Made by a program: the position numbers and the translations under genes | In this document: piece by piece, positions 1 to 8,798 of the stretch | Position numbering within the stretch: position 1 is the first letter of the stretch | How the letters are laid out: the number at the start of each line of letters is the position of its first letter | Source of the DNA: Acidimicrobiaceae bacterium | Lineage (GTDB): Bacteria; Actinomycetota; Acidimicrobiia; Acidimicrobiales; RAAP-2 | NCBI GenBank assembly: GCA_003142095.1 | Contig: PLON01000017.1 | Span: forward strand, 105,954-169,953 | Reading direction: 5' to 3' | Length of the DNA stretch: 64,000 nucleotides | The notes under the pieces: generated by a model | Told to the model about the DNA's origin: nothing | Databases searched by the model: none | The model's input: only the letters and a program-made list of their open reading frames with translations

Positions 1-962
1 CCGAACAGCGCGTCGTCGTTATCGGGTGCGCCGACCACGGCGTTGTTCGCCTGTTCCACGAGGGCGTCGACGAAATCGCCGTAGACCCCCGCTCCCGCGA
101 GCACTCGCGTCGCCGCGGTGCAGTCCTGTCCCGCGTTGAAGTACCCCGCGACGGCAATCGCTTCCACCGCGCTCGCGATATCCACGTCGTCAAAGACCAC
201 GACCGGCGCCTTACCGCCCAGCTCGAGGTGCACGCGCTTCACGTCCTTCGCGGCCGATCCCGCCACTTCAATTCCGGCGCGTACCGATCCCGTGATCGAC
301 ACCATCGCCGGTACGGGGTGCTCGACGAGAAGTCGGCCCGTGCCACGGTCACCGCACACGACATTGAAGACACCTTCGGGGAGAACTTGGGCCATCAGTC
401 CGGCCATGTAGAGGGTGGAAGCGGGCGTCGAATCGCCGGGCTTTAAGACCATGGTGTTACCGGCCGCTATCGCCGGTGCCCACTTCCAGACGGCCATCAT
501 CATCGGGTAGTTCCACGGCGTCACGGCGGCGCAGACACCAACCGGCTCACGGCGCACGTAGCTCGTCATGCCCTCCATGTACTCACCCGCGCCGCGACCT
601 TCCAAAAGACGCGCGGCGCCCGCGAAAAAGCGGATCTGGTCGACCATCGGAGGAATCTCTTCGCTCATCGTCATCGCGATGATCTTGCCGGTGTTCTCTG
701 CTTCAATGGCGACGAGTTCTTCGGCGTTCGCCTCGAGCAGATCGGCGATCTTAAGTAACGCGTGCGAACGCTGCGAGGGCGTCGTGCGCTTCCACGAGGT
801 GAACGCTTTCGCCGCGACGGTGATCGCGTTATTGACATCGTTGGCGTTCGAGACGGGCATCTCCGCGAAAGGTTGTCCCGTCGCGGGGTTCATCAATTCC
901 GCGTACGAGCCGCTCTGTGGGGCGACCGATTCGCCCCCGATGAAGTTGGCCAAACGACGCAT
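1..962 (-). CDS. Aldehyde dehydrogenase, probably gamma-aminobutyraldehyde type (3' end beyond window)
   Basis: NAD(P)-dependent aldehyde dehydrogenase that would oxidise an aminoaldehyde to the acid. About 320 N-terminal residues are visible; the C-terminus lies left of the window. Seen: the cofactor-binding WNYP motif followed by KP, the catalytic Glu motif LELGGKAP, and the nucleophile region FNAGQDCTAATR with the catalytic Cys. The ATG at 962 is preceded by a strong ribosome site (AGGAGGGG). It is divergent from an Lrp-type regulator and faces a class III aminotransferase and an FAD amine oxidase. That context fits conversion of putrescine to 4-aminobutanal to GABA. The substrate is inferred from context; the enzyme family is secure. 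Confidence 0.9.
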   Translation of the reverse strand, partial: MRRLANFIGGESVAPQSGSYAELMNPATGQPFAEMPVSNANDVNNAITVAAKAFTSWKRTTPSQRSHALLKIADLLEANAEELVAIEAENTGKIIAMTMSEEIPPMVDQIRFFAGAARLLEGRGAGEYMEGMTSYVRREPVGVCAAVTPWNYPMMMAVWKWAPAIAAGNTMVLKPGDSTPASTLYMAGLMAQVLPEGVFNVVCGDRGTGRLLVEHPVPAMVSITGSVRAGIEVAGSAAKDVKRVHLELGGKAPVVVFDDVDIASAVEAIAVAGYFNAGQDCTAATRVLAGAGVYGDFVDALVEQANNAVVGAPDNDDALF

Positions 963-1048
963 AAACCCCTCCTAGATTCGCACTGCTTCTTTGCAACGCA
1001 CCTCGCCACTCTGCCAGAGATTACTTAGGCTCTGCAACTGAAAGTGAG

Positions 1049-1107
1049 GGAATGAGGCTCTTTTATGACAAATTACGACTCATTCCGTCGCGAAACCTGC
1101 TTATACT
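1049..1107 (+). promoter_or_regulatory. Putative Lrp-type operator and -10 box in the divergent region
   Basis: Two 8-bp inverted half-sites, GGAATGAG (1049-1056) and CTCATTCC (1079-1086), are centred 30 bp apart, about three helical turns. A -10-like TATACT lies at 1102-1107. The right half-site sits where the -35 element would be, 16-17 bp from the -10 box. It lies between the aldehyde dehydrogenase and the Lrp regulator, so autoregulation is a reasonable inference. No footprint data are available. Confidence 0.45.
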
Positions 1108-1157
1108 GTCCGTATCCGTAGTCTGGAGCCGTTAGGTAACCAGCTTAGGAACAACCA

Positions 1158-1673
1158 ATGTCACCATCCAAACCACAACGACAGAGTGATGATCGAGCGA
1201 ACATTGAGCTCGTCAACTCTGCGCCGGGAGTTCTCGACTCGCTTGACCGCAAGATCATCACTCGCTTGCAGCAAGACGGTCGTCGGGCCTACGGCGCCAT
1301 CGCCGAAGAGATCGGACTCTCCGAAACGGCGGTGCGACGTCGAGTGCAACGCCTCAAAGATTCGGGCGTCATGCAGATCGTGGCGATCACCGATCCCTTG
1401 CAACTCGGCTACGGCCGCGAAGCGTTGATCGGCATTCGCGTTCACGGCGACGTGCGCATCGTGGCGGACAAGGTGGCGGCGATTGACGCGGCCAACTACG
1501 TCGTGTTGACCGCGGGCAGCTTCGACATCATCGCCGAAGTGATCGCCGAAGACGACAACGACCTGGTGCACCTTTTGAATGACTCGATTCGAACCATTCC
1601 GGGGGTGACCGAGGTCGAGACCTTTTTGTATTTGAAATTAGCGAAGCAAACCTATGCATGGGGGGAAAAGTGA
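1158..1673 (+). CDS. Lrp/AsnC family transcriptional regulator
   Basis: A 171-residue regulator. An N-terminal winged helix-turn-helix (about residues 28-80, LDRKIITRLQQDGRRAYG then the recognition helix SETAVRRRVQRL) is followed by a RAM/AsnC ligand-binding domain (about 95-168). Members of this family form octamers or similar oligomers and respond to amino acids. Here the neighbours are an aldehyde dehydrogenase, an aminotransferase that starts inside the last codons of this gene, and an FAD oxidoreductase. A polyamine or GABA-type inducer is therefore likely. The ATG at 1158 has no strong ribosome site; it gives the normal family length. Confidence 0.92.
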   Translation: MSPSKPQRQSDDRANIELVNSAPGVLDSLDRKIITRLQQDGRRAYGAIAEEIGLSETAVRRRVQRLKDSGVMQIVAITDPLQLGYGREALIGIRVHGDVRIVADKVAAIDAANYVVLTAGSFDIIAEVIAEDDNDLVHLLNDSIRTIPGVTEVETFLYLKLAKQTYAWGEK

Positions 1674-3091
1674 CACTTCACGAGACCATTTCAGACGGCA
1701 TGACCGTCACCGACGAGAAACACCCGAGTCATCAGTACTCGGAACGCGCGAGGCGCCACTTATGGCTGCAGATGTCGCGTCTCGGGGCCTACGACGAGCA
1801 CAACGAGATCCCCATCATGGTGCGCGGCGAGGGAACCCGTGTCTACGACGCCAACGGCACCGAATACTTTGACGGCCTGGCGGGACTCTTTACCAACTCC
1901 CTCGGACACGGACGTCGCGACATCGGCGAAGCCGCGGCCGCGCAGATCGGTGAGCTCGGCTTCTTCCCGCTCTGGACCTACGCACACCCCAAAGCCATCG
2001 AATTGGCCGAACGACTCGCGAGCCTCACGCCAGGCGATCTCAATCGCGTCTTCTTCACCTCCGGTGGCGCCGAGGCGAATGAGAGTGCCTGGAAGCTCGC
2101 GCGTCAGTACCACAAGATGCGCGGCGACATCGACCGCTACAAGGTCATCAGCCGCGACGTCGCCTACCACGGCACGACCCTCGGAGCGCTCACCATCACC
2201 TCACTCGAGGCGTACCGCGCCCCCTTCGAGCCGCTCGTGCCCGGAGCGGTCAAGGTACCGGCCACCAACTTTTACCGGGCTGAGCGCCACGGCGACGACC
2301 CCGTCGCCTTCGGCCTCTGGCAGGCGCGCCAAATTGAAGAAGCGATCCTGCGCGAAGGACCCGAAACCATCGCGGCCATCTTTCTCGAGCCGGTGCAGAA
2401 CGCGGGGGGATGCTTCACCCCACCACCCGGCTACTGGCAAGAAGTACGCGAGATCTGCGACCGCTACGGGATACTGCTCGTCTCCGACGACGTCATCTGC
2501 GCCTTCGGTCGTCTCGGCTCGTGGTTCGGTGGCCAGAAGTACGACTACGTGCCGGACATCATCACGTGCGCAAAGGGCATCACGGCGGGTTACGCGCCGC
2601 TTGGCGCCATGATCGTCTCCGATCGCATCGCCGAGCCGTTCCTGCACGGCGACGTTTCGTTCTTACACGGTTTCACCTGGTCGGGTCATCCCGGATCGTG
2701 CGCCGTGTCGCTGAAGGTCCTCGACATCATCGAAGAAGAGGGCATCATCGAGAACGTACAAAAGAACCAGGGCTACTTCCACGACGGCCTTGAGTCCTTA
2801 AAGGACATCCCGATCGTCGGCGACGTGCGCGGGACCGGCTACTTCTGGGGCATCGAACTCGTCAAAGACCAGGCCACCAAAGAAACCTGGTCCGGTGACG
2901 ACGCCGAACGACTGCTGCGCGGGTACGTCTCCCCCGAGATGTTCCGACGCGGGCTCATCTGTCGTTCGGACGACCGCGGTGACCCCGTTGTCCAGTTGGC
3001 GCCGCCGCTGATCTCGACTCGTGAAGACATCGACTTCATGGTCGGAGTGCTGCGCGAAGTCTTCACCGGAGCGTCCAAGCTCAACATCTAG
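1658..3091 (+). CDS. Class III PLP aminotransferase (putrescine/diamine:pyruvate type)
   Basis: A PLP enzyme of the omega-transaminase subgroup, 477 residues, expected to move the amino group of a diamine or omega-amino acid to pyruvate or 2-oxoglutarate. Seen: FTSGGAEANESAWKLAR, YHGTTLGALTITS, the PLP-binding acidic stretch ending VSDDVICAFGR (usual DEV is DDV), and the Schiff-base Lys in CAKGITAGYAPLGA. It overlaps the end of the Lrp gene. An in-frame GTG at 1670 would give the classic GTGA overlap, so the start is 1658 or 1670. Close in style to SpuC-like enzymes; the amine substrate is inferred. Confidence 0.88.
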   Translation: MGGKVTLHETISDGMTVTDEKHPSHQYSERARRHLWLQMSRLGAYDEHNEIPIMVRGEGTRVYDANGTEYFDGLAGLFTNSLGHGRRDIGEAAAAQIGELGFFPLWTYAHPKAIELAERLASLTPGDLNRVFFTSGGAEANESAWKLARQYHKMRGDIDRYKVISRDVAYHGTTLGALTITSLEAYRAPFEPLVPGAVKVPATNFYRAERHGDDPVAFGLWQARQIEEAILREGPETIAAIFLEPVQNAGGCFTPPPGYWQEVREICDRYGILLVSDDVICAFGRLGSWFGGQKYDYVPDIITCAKGITAGYAPLGAMIVSDRIAEPFLHGDVSFLHGFTWSGHPGSCAVSLKVLDIIEEEGIIENVQKNQGYFHDGLESLKDIPIVGDVRGTGYFWGIELVKDQATKETWSGDDAERLLRGYVSPEMFRRGLICRSDDRGDPVVQLAPPLISTREDIDFMVGVLREVFTGASKLNI

Positions 3092-4479
3092 TGCGACCGC
3101 CCCACTCGCTGTGGTGGTCGACCCTCAAGGGACCGGTCACGCCGCGAGCCTCGCTCGATACACATCTCGACGTCGACGTCGCCATCGTGGGCGGAGGCTT
3201 TACGGGACTGTGGACCGCGCGAGAACTGATGCGTCGCGATCCGTCGCTGCGCGTTGTCGTACTCGAACAGTCGGTCTGTGGTTATGGCGCGTCGGGCCGC
3301 AACGGCGGATGGGCCTCAGCCCTCTATCCCCTGAGCGATCACGCGATCATCTCGCGCCACGGACACGAGGCCTTCGTGCACCTGCGCCGGCAACTCCAGA
3401 ACAGTGTGCGAGCCCTGGGCGACGCAATCGCGAGCGACGATATCGACGCCGACTTCGTCCACGGTGGCACCATGACCTTCGCGCGCAGCGAGGTCCAATC
3501 GCGCCGTTTGCGGCACTACGTGCGCGACGCGCACGAACTGGGCTATTCAGCGAGCGATCTGGCGTGGCTCAACGCGGACGAAGCGGCAGAACGCGGACGG
3601 GTCACTGAGAGCTACGGTGCGACCTTCTCTCCGCACTGCGCGCGGATTCACCCCGCTCGACTGGTGCGCGGTCTCGCCGAGGTAAACGAACGTCTCGGTG
3701 TCGCCATCTTCGAAGACTCCAAGGTGACCCGAATTGTGGGCTCGCGCCCCGGATCCGACGCGGAGGTCGTGACCGCGGAAGGAAGTGTGCACGCGCGCTT
3801 CGTCGTGCGCGCGACCGAGGGGTTTACGCCCACCCTTCCGCGTCAGCGACGCATCGTCGCTCCGCTCTTCTCGTTGATGATCGCGACCGAACCACAGAGT
3901 CGTGACTTCTGGGGCGAAGCCGGTTTCTCTCAGTACGAGACCTTCGCCGACGATCGCCATCTGATCATCTACGGTCAGCGCACGAGTGACGACCGCATCG
4001 CCTTTGGCGGTCGCGGCGCGCCGTACCACTTTGGTTCTACCGTCGAGCCGCGCTTCGACGAGAATCCTAAAGTCTTCGCGTTGCTGGAAGCAACGCTGCG
4101 CGAACTCTTCCCTCATCTCGAGGGCGACGTCTCGCATTGCTGGGGCGGTCCCCTCGCCATGGCTCGCGACCAGTCCCCCTCGGTGGTCGTGGACTACGAC
4201 AGCGGGCTCGCGAGTGCCGGGGGCTACACCGGCGACGGCGTGGTCATGAGTTACGTGGCGGCCAACGCCCTGGCCGACTTACTCGCGGCGCCCGACGTCG
4301 CGACCGAATTCACCACGCTGCCCTTCGTTCAACACCAGAGCAAGCGCTGGGCAATGGAGCCGCTGCGCTGGCTCGGTATCAACGTCGGACTTGAACTGGC
4401 CAACTGGGCGGACCGCGTCGAACAGCGTCGTGGTCGCGAAAGTGCCGCGGAGCGCTGGCTGAACCGTCTCGTCGACTAG
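3091..4479 (+). CDS. FAD-dependent amine oxidoreductase (DAO/PuuB-like)
   Basis: A 462-residue flavoprotein of the D-amino-acid-oxidase/OrdL-PuuB superfamily. The N-terminus has the Rossmann dinucleotide motif VAIVGGGFTGLWTA, followed by GYGASGRNGGW, typical of gamma-glutamylputrescine oxidase-like proteins. The C-terminus has SAGGYTGDGVVMS, which contacts FAD. The GTG start at 3091 overlaps the upstream TAG by one base, so it is translationally coupled to the aminotransferase. It probably oxidises an amine or amino acid in the same catabolic route. Its last four bases overlap the stop of the convergent gene. Confidence 0.87.
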   Translation: MRPPHSLWWSTLKGPVTPRASLDTHLDVDVAIVGGGFTGLWTARELMRRDPSLRVVVLEQSVCGYGASGRNGGWASALYPLSDHAIISRHGHEAFVHLRRQLQNSVRALGDAIASDDIDADFVHGGTMTFARSEVQSRRLRHYVRDAHELGYSASDLAWLNADEAAERGRVTESYGATFSPHCARIHPARLVRGLAEVNERLGVAIFEDSKVTRIVGSRPGSDAEVVTAEGSVHARFVVRATEGFTPTLPRQRRIVAPLFSLMIATEPQSRDFWGEAGFSQYETFADDRHLIIYGQRTSDDRIAFGGRGAPYHFGSTVEPRFDENPKVFALLEATLRELFPHLEGDVSHCWGGPLAMARDQSPSVVVDYDSGLASAGGYTGDGVVMSYVAANALADLLAAPDVATEFTTLPFVQHQSKRWAMEPLRWLGINVGLELANWADRVEQRRGRESAAERWLNRLVD

Positions 4480-5111
4480 TGAAGAATATTGACGGCTTCT
4501 CCAGCCACGATCGCAATCGTCACGAATGAGATCAACGCCTCCGCGGCAAAGATGGCCTTCATCGATCCACTGAGCGGCATCGCGTCGGCGGGAGCGAAGC
4601 TCGTGCCGTTGGCGAAGGCGGTGTAGAGGTAGTCAACGAATCGCGGATGCCACACTGAGTCCTCGCTTTGGGGTCCGGTCATCTGGGGAAACTGCAAGTC
4701 GGGCGGCCGACTGTCCGGGCCCGCGCGCAGGTGCGGACCGCCTCGGTCGAGTTCCCAGAACCACAGTCCGAAGACAATCACGTTGGTGACCCAGATCGAC
4801 GCGGCAGAGTAGATCAGCGAAAGACCTCCGAGCTTCGAGCTGTAGAAGACGTGATGCACGAGCAAGATCGTGGCTACCGAATTCGACAATGTAATGAGGG
4901 CTATCAACGAAACGCAGAGACGCCGCACCCACGGCGAGTCGTCCGGGCGGCGATGGCGCCGCGCCGACAACGGAATTAGTGGCAACACGACCAGCAACGG
5001 CTCGAGCCAGTTGGGCCCCACCACGAAACGGCTGGGCAACAGCGCGTAGAGACCGGCACAGACCACCAGCGCCACCGAAGCGGGCCAACGCGGCTGAGGG
5101 CGAGCGTTCAC
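4476..5111 (-). CDS. Integral membrane protein, DUF1345-like
   Basis: A 211-residue protein with four or five hydrophobic helices. The C-terminal part, YLYTAFANGTSFAPAD followed by a final TM, resembles the conserved end of DUF1345-type membrane proteins, which look like a pore-domain fold. No enzymatic motif is visible and no function is assigned. It shares a CTAG stop overlap with the amine oxidoreductase and is 6 bp downstream of the secreted protein gene, so those two may be co-transcribed. Confidence 0.6.
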   Translation of the reverse strand: MNARPQPRWPASVALVVCAGLYALLPSRFVVGPNWLEPLLVVLPLIPLSARRHRRPDDSPWVRRLCVSLIALITLSNSVATILLVHHVFYSSKLGGLSLIYSAASIWVTNVIVFGLWFWELDRGGPHLRAGPDSRPPDLQFPQMTGPQSEDSVWHPRFVDYLYTAFANGTSFAPADAMPLSGSMKAIFAAEALISFVTIAIVAGEAVNILH

Positions 5112-5117
5112 GATGAC

Positions 5118-5909
5118 CTAACTGATGGAGGACTGGCCCAGCGAGCGAAACGCACTGGGAATGAGTAGCGAGTTGAAGTTCACACTCTTCAACAGTTTCG
5201 CCAGCATCGACGTCGAGAGGGACTCACTACTCGCGGACGTCGGCACATCGATGTGCGCCGGCTGGTTATAAGAAAGCACTGTCGCACTGACGGTCGTCGT
5301 CGCGTGACGAGACTTCTCCACCAGCGTGCTGGCCGACACTTCGCCTTGACTGCCGACGGTGATAGTCCAGCGAATCGAACCGAGCTTGGAGTACGCCGAG
5401 GCTGGACCAATCGCGCTCGACAAGGGAACGTCGTTGCGAGTGAATACGTAGGTCGTTGAATACCCGCTCGTCGTCACTTTTTTCTGAAAACCCGTAATGA
5501 GATCGATGTCCGGCTTGGTGAACTCCAACGAAAACCCAAAGAGATCCGGCGTCTCGACTTTCGCGTCGAGCCACGGTCCGTTGGCGACGTCGGCCGACCG
5601 AGCGTAGAGACGGTTATTCGCGAACACCGCGTTCACCGAGGCCGTGGTAATGACGAGCGGGAAGTGCACGTTCGCCGCGATGCGGTCCGTCTTGAAATTC
5701 ACGTTCACGTTGGCGTTGACCGTCACGTCGGAACCCGTCGATACCGTGACCGCCAGATCCGCGGACGAGGGCGGATAGCCATTCAGGACGAGCGGATCCT
5801 TTTGCAGTCCCGCAGGATTCGAGTCCGTGGCGGCAATAACGACGCCGGTGACCGTCAGTGCAAGAGCGACGATGGCCAACGCAAGGGCCATAATGCGCTT
5901 CTTTGCCAT
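5118..5909 (-). CDS. Secreted protein of unknown function (possibly LppX/LprG-like fold)
   Basis: 263 residues with a clear N-terminal signal peptide (MAKKR then a hydrophobic stretch ending near VIAA) and no lipobox Cys. The rest is Ser/Thr/Val-rich with alternating patterns typical of beta strands, and contains pairs such as NRLYARSADV and GPWLDAKVE that recall the LppX/LprAFG lipid-carrier fold of Actinobacteria. That link is weak. It probably acts outside the membrane, and may be co-transcribed with the membrane protein just downstream. Confidence 0.6.
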   Translation of the reverse strand: MAKKRIMALALAIVALALTVTGVVIAATDSNPAGLQKDPLVLNGYPPSSADLAVTVSTGSDVTVNANVNVNFKTDRIAANVHFPLVITTASVNAVFANNRLYARSADVANGPWLDAKVETPDLFGFSLEFTKPDIDLITGFQKKVTTSGYSTTYVFTRNDVPLSSAIGPASAYSKLGSIRWTITVGSQGEVSASTLVEKSRHATTTVSATVLSYNQPAHIDVPTSASSESLSTSMLAKLLKSVNFNSLLIPSAFRSLGQSSIS

Positions 5910-5947
5910 CGTTCCACCCTAGTGTTTCGCCCTTTGCCGGTATCCGG

Positions 5948-6922
5948 CTAGACGAGAGGCTCGCGCAACAGTTCTACGAAGAGTTCGTGCGAGATGTTGC
6001 GCCCGCTCGAGATGAAACCAATCTGCGACGTCGTGTCATCAACGCGATTCGCTGCGATCGCCGCGAACGAGGCGGCGGCCGAACCCTCCATGACGAGCCC
6101 CGACGTCTCGGCGACTTCGCGAACCGCGCGACGAATCTCGACTTCGGGCACGAGTATGAGTTCAACGTCGGCCTTCGCGATGAGTTCGTTCGTGATGGCC
6201 CCTTCATCACCGCCGCCGGCGAGTCCGTCGGCGATGGTCGGACGGTGAACGACGTCACTCATGCTCATGCCACGCAGTACGTGATAGAGGGCCGCGCTCT
6301 CTTCGGGCTGTACTCCCGAGACGCGAATATCTGAACGGCCCTGCGCCTCGCGCGAAAGCAGAGTCCCCGACAGCAGCCCGCCGCCACCGACTTGCACCAC
6401 GAGGTGTTCGAGGGACGGGACCTGCGCGAGCATTTCGTCAAAAACGGTTGACTGACCGGCGATCACGTCGCTGTCGTTAAACGGTGAGATAAATCTGATC
6501 GATCTCGACTCGGCCAGTTCTATGGCGTGCGCCTGCGCGTCGTCGTAGGACGAACCGAACTGAATGAGTTCGATGTCGTAGGTCGAGAGCTTTTTCACCT
6601 TGGCGACCGACGCGTTTTCGGGAACGACGACGGTTGCTCCGACCTTCAGAAGTGTCGCGGCGTGAGCGATACCGAGTCCGTGGTTTCCGGCGGAGGCAGT
6701 GATGACCGCGCCGTCGGGATCGTCGCGGTGTGCCGCGTCAATGGCCGCGAGGGCGCCACGGATCTTGAAACTTCCCGTGACCTGGAGGCTCTCGAGTTTC
6801 GCGAAGACGGCCCGCCCACGCACGGAAATGGTGACCGTGGGCGTCGGCGTCAAATAGTGAGCGACGATCTCGCGAGCGTGCTCCAACTGTTCGTTGGTGG
6901 GGGGCAATACGTGGCGAACCAT
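5948..6922 (-). CDS. Threonine/serine dehydratase (PLP fold-type II)
   Basis: A PLP enzyme expected to deaminate threonine to 2-oxobutyrate or serine to pyruvate. 324 residues, the length of the short (catabolic or biodegradative) form without an ACT domain. Seen: the Schiff-base Lys in GSFKIRGA, SAGNHGLG, and the phosphate-binding loop VGGGGLLSG. The frame stays open up to 7066, but the ATG at 6922 matches the family start and avoids overlap with the divergent CadD-like gene. Serine racemase activity cannot be excluded from sequence. Confidence 0.88.
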   Translation of the reverse strand: MVRHVLPPTNEQLEHAREIVAHYLTPTPTVTISVRGRAVFAKLESLQVTGSFKIRGALAAIDAAHRDDPDGAVITASAGNHGLGIAHAATLLKVGATVVVPENASVAKVKKLSTYDIELIQFGSSYDDAQAHAIELAESRSIRFISPFNDSDVIAGQSTVFDEMLAQVPSLEHLVVQVGGGGLLSGTLLSREAQGRSDIRVSGVQPEESAALYHVLRGMSMSDVVHRPTIADGLAGGGDEGAITNELIAKADVELILVPEVEIRRAVREVAETSGLVMEGSAAASFAAIAANRVDDTTSQIGFISSGRNISHELFVELLREPLV

Positions 6923-6981
6923 CGCGTGAAGCCTACTGCGACACTTTTTGTCGCATTCGTACCAGCAAGTAAGGTCAGCGG

Positions 6982-7545
6982 GTGCATACGATTCTTGGCG
7001 TCGTTGTCGTTGCGACACTCGCCTTCGTCGGCACCATGTTCGACAACTTCTTCGCCTTCGCGGCACAACTTGTCGTCACCGATCGCGCGCGATTTCGCAG
7101 AGTGAGTATGGCCCAAGCGTTGGCGATGGCGCTCTTGCTCGCGGTCGCCGCAGCGATTGGTTCGATCCTCGCACCCATACCCGTTCGCTGGATTGGGCTG
7201 CTGTGCGTGGCGCCCTTCGCATTCGCACTTCACGCGTGGCGCCACCGCCAAACGCCACGCGAACAGTACCGCCGTGGGAGTATCACAACGTTCGCCATCA
7301 CACTCGCCCTCGGAGGTGACAATCTGGCGGTCTGGATCCCGTTGCTGCGCGCGAACGGACTCGCGCACGGGCTCATCACGGTCGCGGTGTTCGCGGTTCT
7401 CGAGGTCGTCTTTCTCGTGATCGCGCAGCGATTGGCGCAGCATCCGAGCGTCGTTACGTGGGGGCGAGCCCACGCCCCGGTGATCATCCCTTACGTCTAC
7501 ATCGCACTCGGCGTGTTGATCTTGTGGGAGTGTCATACGATCTAG
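6982..7545 (+). CDS. CadD-like cadmium resistance / cation transporter
   Basis: A 187-residue polytopic membrane protein with five or six TM helices. The motif TLALGGDNLAVWIPLL matches the hallmark region of the CadD/LysE-like family (usually NGGDN...IPLF). Family members export or bind divalent cations such as cadmium. The GTG start at 6982 (reading VHTILG) gives the normal family start inside the first helix. Divergent from the threonine dehydratase. The metal specificity is not deducible. Confidence 0.75.
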   Translation: MHTILGVVVVATLAFVGTMFDNFFAFAAQLVVTDRARFRRVSMAQALAMALLLAVAAAIGSILAPIPVRWIGLLCVAPFAFALHAWRHRQTPREQYRRGSITTFAITLALGGDNLAVWIPLLRANGLAHGLITVAVFAVLEVVFLVIAQRLAQHPSVVTWGRAHAPVIIPYVYIALGVLILWECHTI

Positions 7546-7585
7546 TCGCGTGGTTGTCACATAGGTCACCGGTAGCGTGGACGTC

Positions 7586-8794
7586 ATGGCTCAAAGCAGT
7601 GCACAGCAAACTTTGCGCCGTCTAACCGTCATTGTGGCGATTCAGTGGATGGGCGCGACTCTCGGACTCCCCCTCCTCCCGCTCTTTCTGGAACACCGTG
7701 ACGGCACGCCCAGCGTCATTGGCCTCATCATGGCGTCGTTCTTCGTGGCCGGCGTCGCCACTCAGTTCGGCTTCGGCCACTTGGCCGACAGGTTCGGCCG
7801 ACGAAAGCTGTTGGTGTTCAGTCTCATCATCTACGGACTCGCCAGCATGACCTACCTCTTGCCGGTCTCGGCGCCGTGGTTAGCTCTCACTCGCATGTTC
7901 CAGGGCGCATCCGCTGGCGCCATTGAAGTGACCTCCATGTCGGCCGTGGCGTCACTCTTCCCCGAAGCGCAGCGCGGGCGCGCCGTGTCGCAGATCCTCG
8001 CGGCTCAGCTCTTCGGCATCGCGATCGGTCCGGTGGCGGGCGTCGTTGCCTCCGTACACGACCTCGGATGGGCCTTCTTCGTGACGGGCATCTTGAGTTT
8101 GTGCGCAGCCGTCGTTGCGTCGCGCACCAACCTCGGAGACTTGGACTACGACCCGACGCCACTGCCCAGACTGAAGTGGAGCCCACAGCTCACCGGCGCC
8201 CTCGTCGCCGCTGGCGCGTCGGGCCTCGTCATCGGTGTCTACGAGGCCACGTGGAGTCTCCTCATGCACGCCCATCACGCGAGCACGCTGCAGATCCGAC
8301 TGAGCTGGACGTTCTTCAGTGTTCCGTGGTTTCTCCTCGCGCGCGTCGGAGGTTGGCTGGCCGACCACGCGAACCGCCGTTTCATTGCCTTCGCGGGTCT
8401 CCTCAACGGGGCGTTCTTTCTTTCGCTCTACCCTCACATCCACAACAACGATCTGATGCTCTTCCTCGGATCGCTCGAATCGGTGGGTGCGTCACTCTCG
8501 GTGCCGTCGATTTCGTCGCTCATGAGCCAGGGCGCCGTTAGTCGTGAGATGAGCCGACGCCAAGGTCTCTACGCCACGTCCAACACCGCCTGCCTCGCCA
8601 TGGCGGCGGGCGCGGCGGGCTTCCTCTTCGCCATCAACACGGCTCTGCCCTTCACGGTGATGGCGATCATCTCCGCGACTCTCGCGCTCACGACGCTCTA
8701 CTGGTGGCGCGACGTGCGCGGACACGTCACCGACGCCCCAACACAACGATCGGGCGGGGTTGCCCCCGCCCGATCACCGCACATTCAAGGCTAA
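7586..8794 (+). CDS. MFS transporter (drug efflux type)
   Basis: A 402-residue major facilitator with 12 predicted helices. The loop 2-3 signature reads GHLADRFGRRKLL (close to G-x-x-x-D-R-x-G-R-R), and ARMFQG-type residues occur as LTRMFQGASAGAI in helix 4. The ATG at 7586 is preferred over an in-frame GTG at 7577. The substrate is unknown; loop motifs fit the DHA1 drug:proton antiporters. The last codons encode one arm of a strong hairpin. Confidence 0.85.
   Translation: MAQSSAQQTLRRLTVIVAIQWMGATLGLPLLPLFLEHRDGTPSVIGLIMASFFVAGVATQFGFGHLADRFGRRKLLVFSLIIYGLASMTYLLPVSAPWLALTRMFQGASAGAIEVTSMSAVASLFPEAQRGRAVSQILAAQLFGIAIGPVAGVVASVHDLGWAFFVTGILSLCAAVVASRTNLGDLDYDPTPLPRLKWSPQLTGALVAAGASGLVIGVYEATWSLLMHAHHASTLQIRLSWTFFSVPWFLLARVGGWLADHANRRFIAFAGLLNGAFFLSLYPHIHNNDLMLFLGSLESVGASLSVPSISSLMSQGAVSREMSRRQGLYATSNTACLAMAAGAAGFLFAINTALPFTVMAIISATLALTTLYWWRDVRGHVTDAPTQRSGGVAPARSPHIQG
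8748..8775. terminator. Strong GC hairpin between convergent genes, overlapping MFS 3' end
   Basis: Perfect 12-bp inverted repeat (GATCGGGCGGGG, loop TTGC, then the complement). It lies inside the last coding codons of the MFS gene and 24 bp from the stop of the convergent binding protein. No T tract follows on either strand, so it is terminator-like rather than a classic Rho-independent terminator. Confidence 0.5.
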
Positions 8795-8798
8795 ATCG

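Noticed and set aside
3021..3608. 195-codon frame overlapping the aminotransferase and oxidoreductase genes
   Set aside because: Arg-rich shadow in another frame of two well-supported genes.
8748..8775. Repetitive or mobile element
   Set aside because: Only a single 12-bp hairpin, placed between convergent genes; a termination role explains it better.
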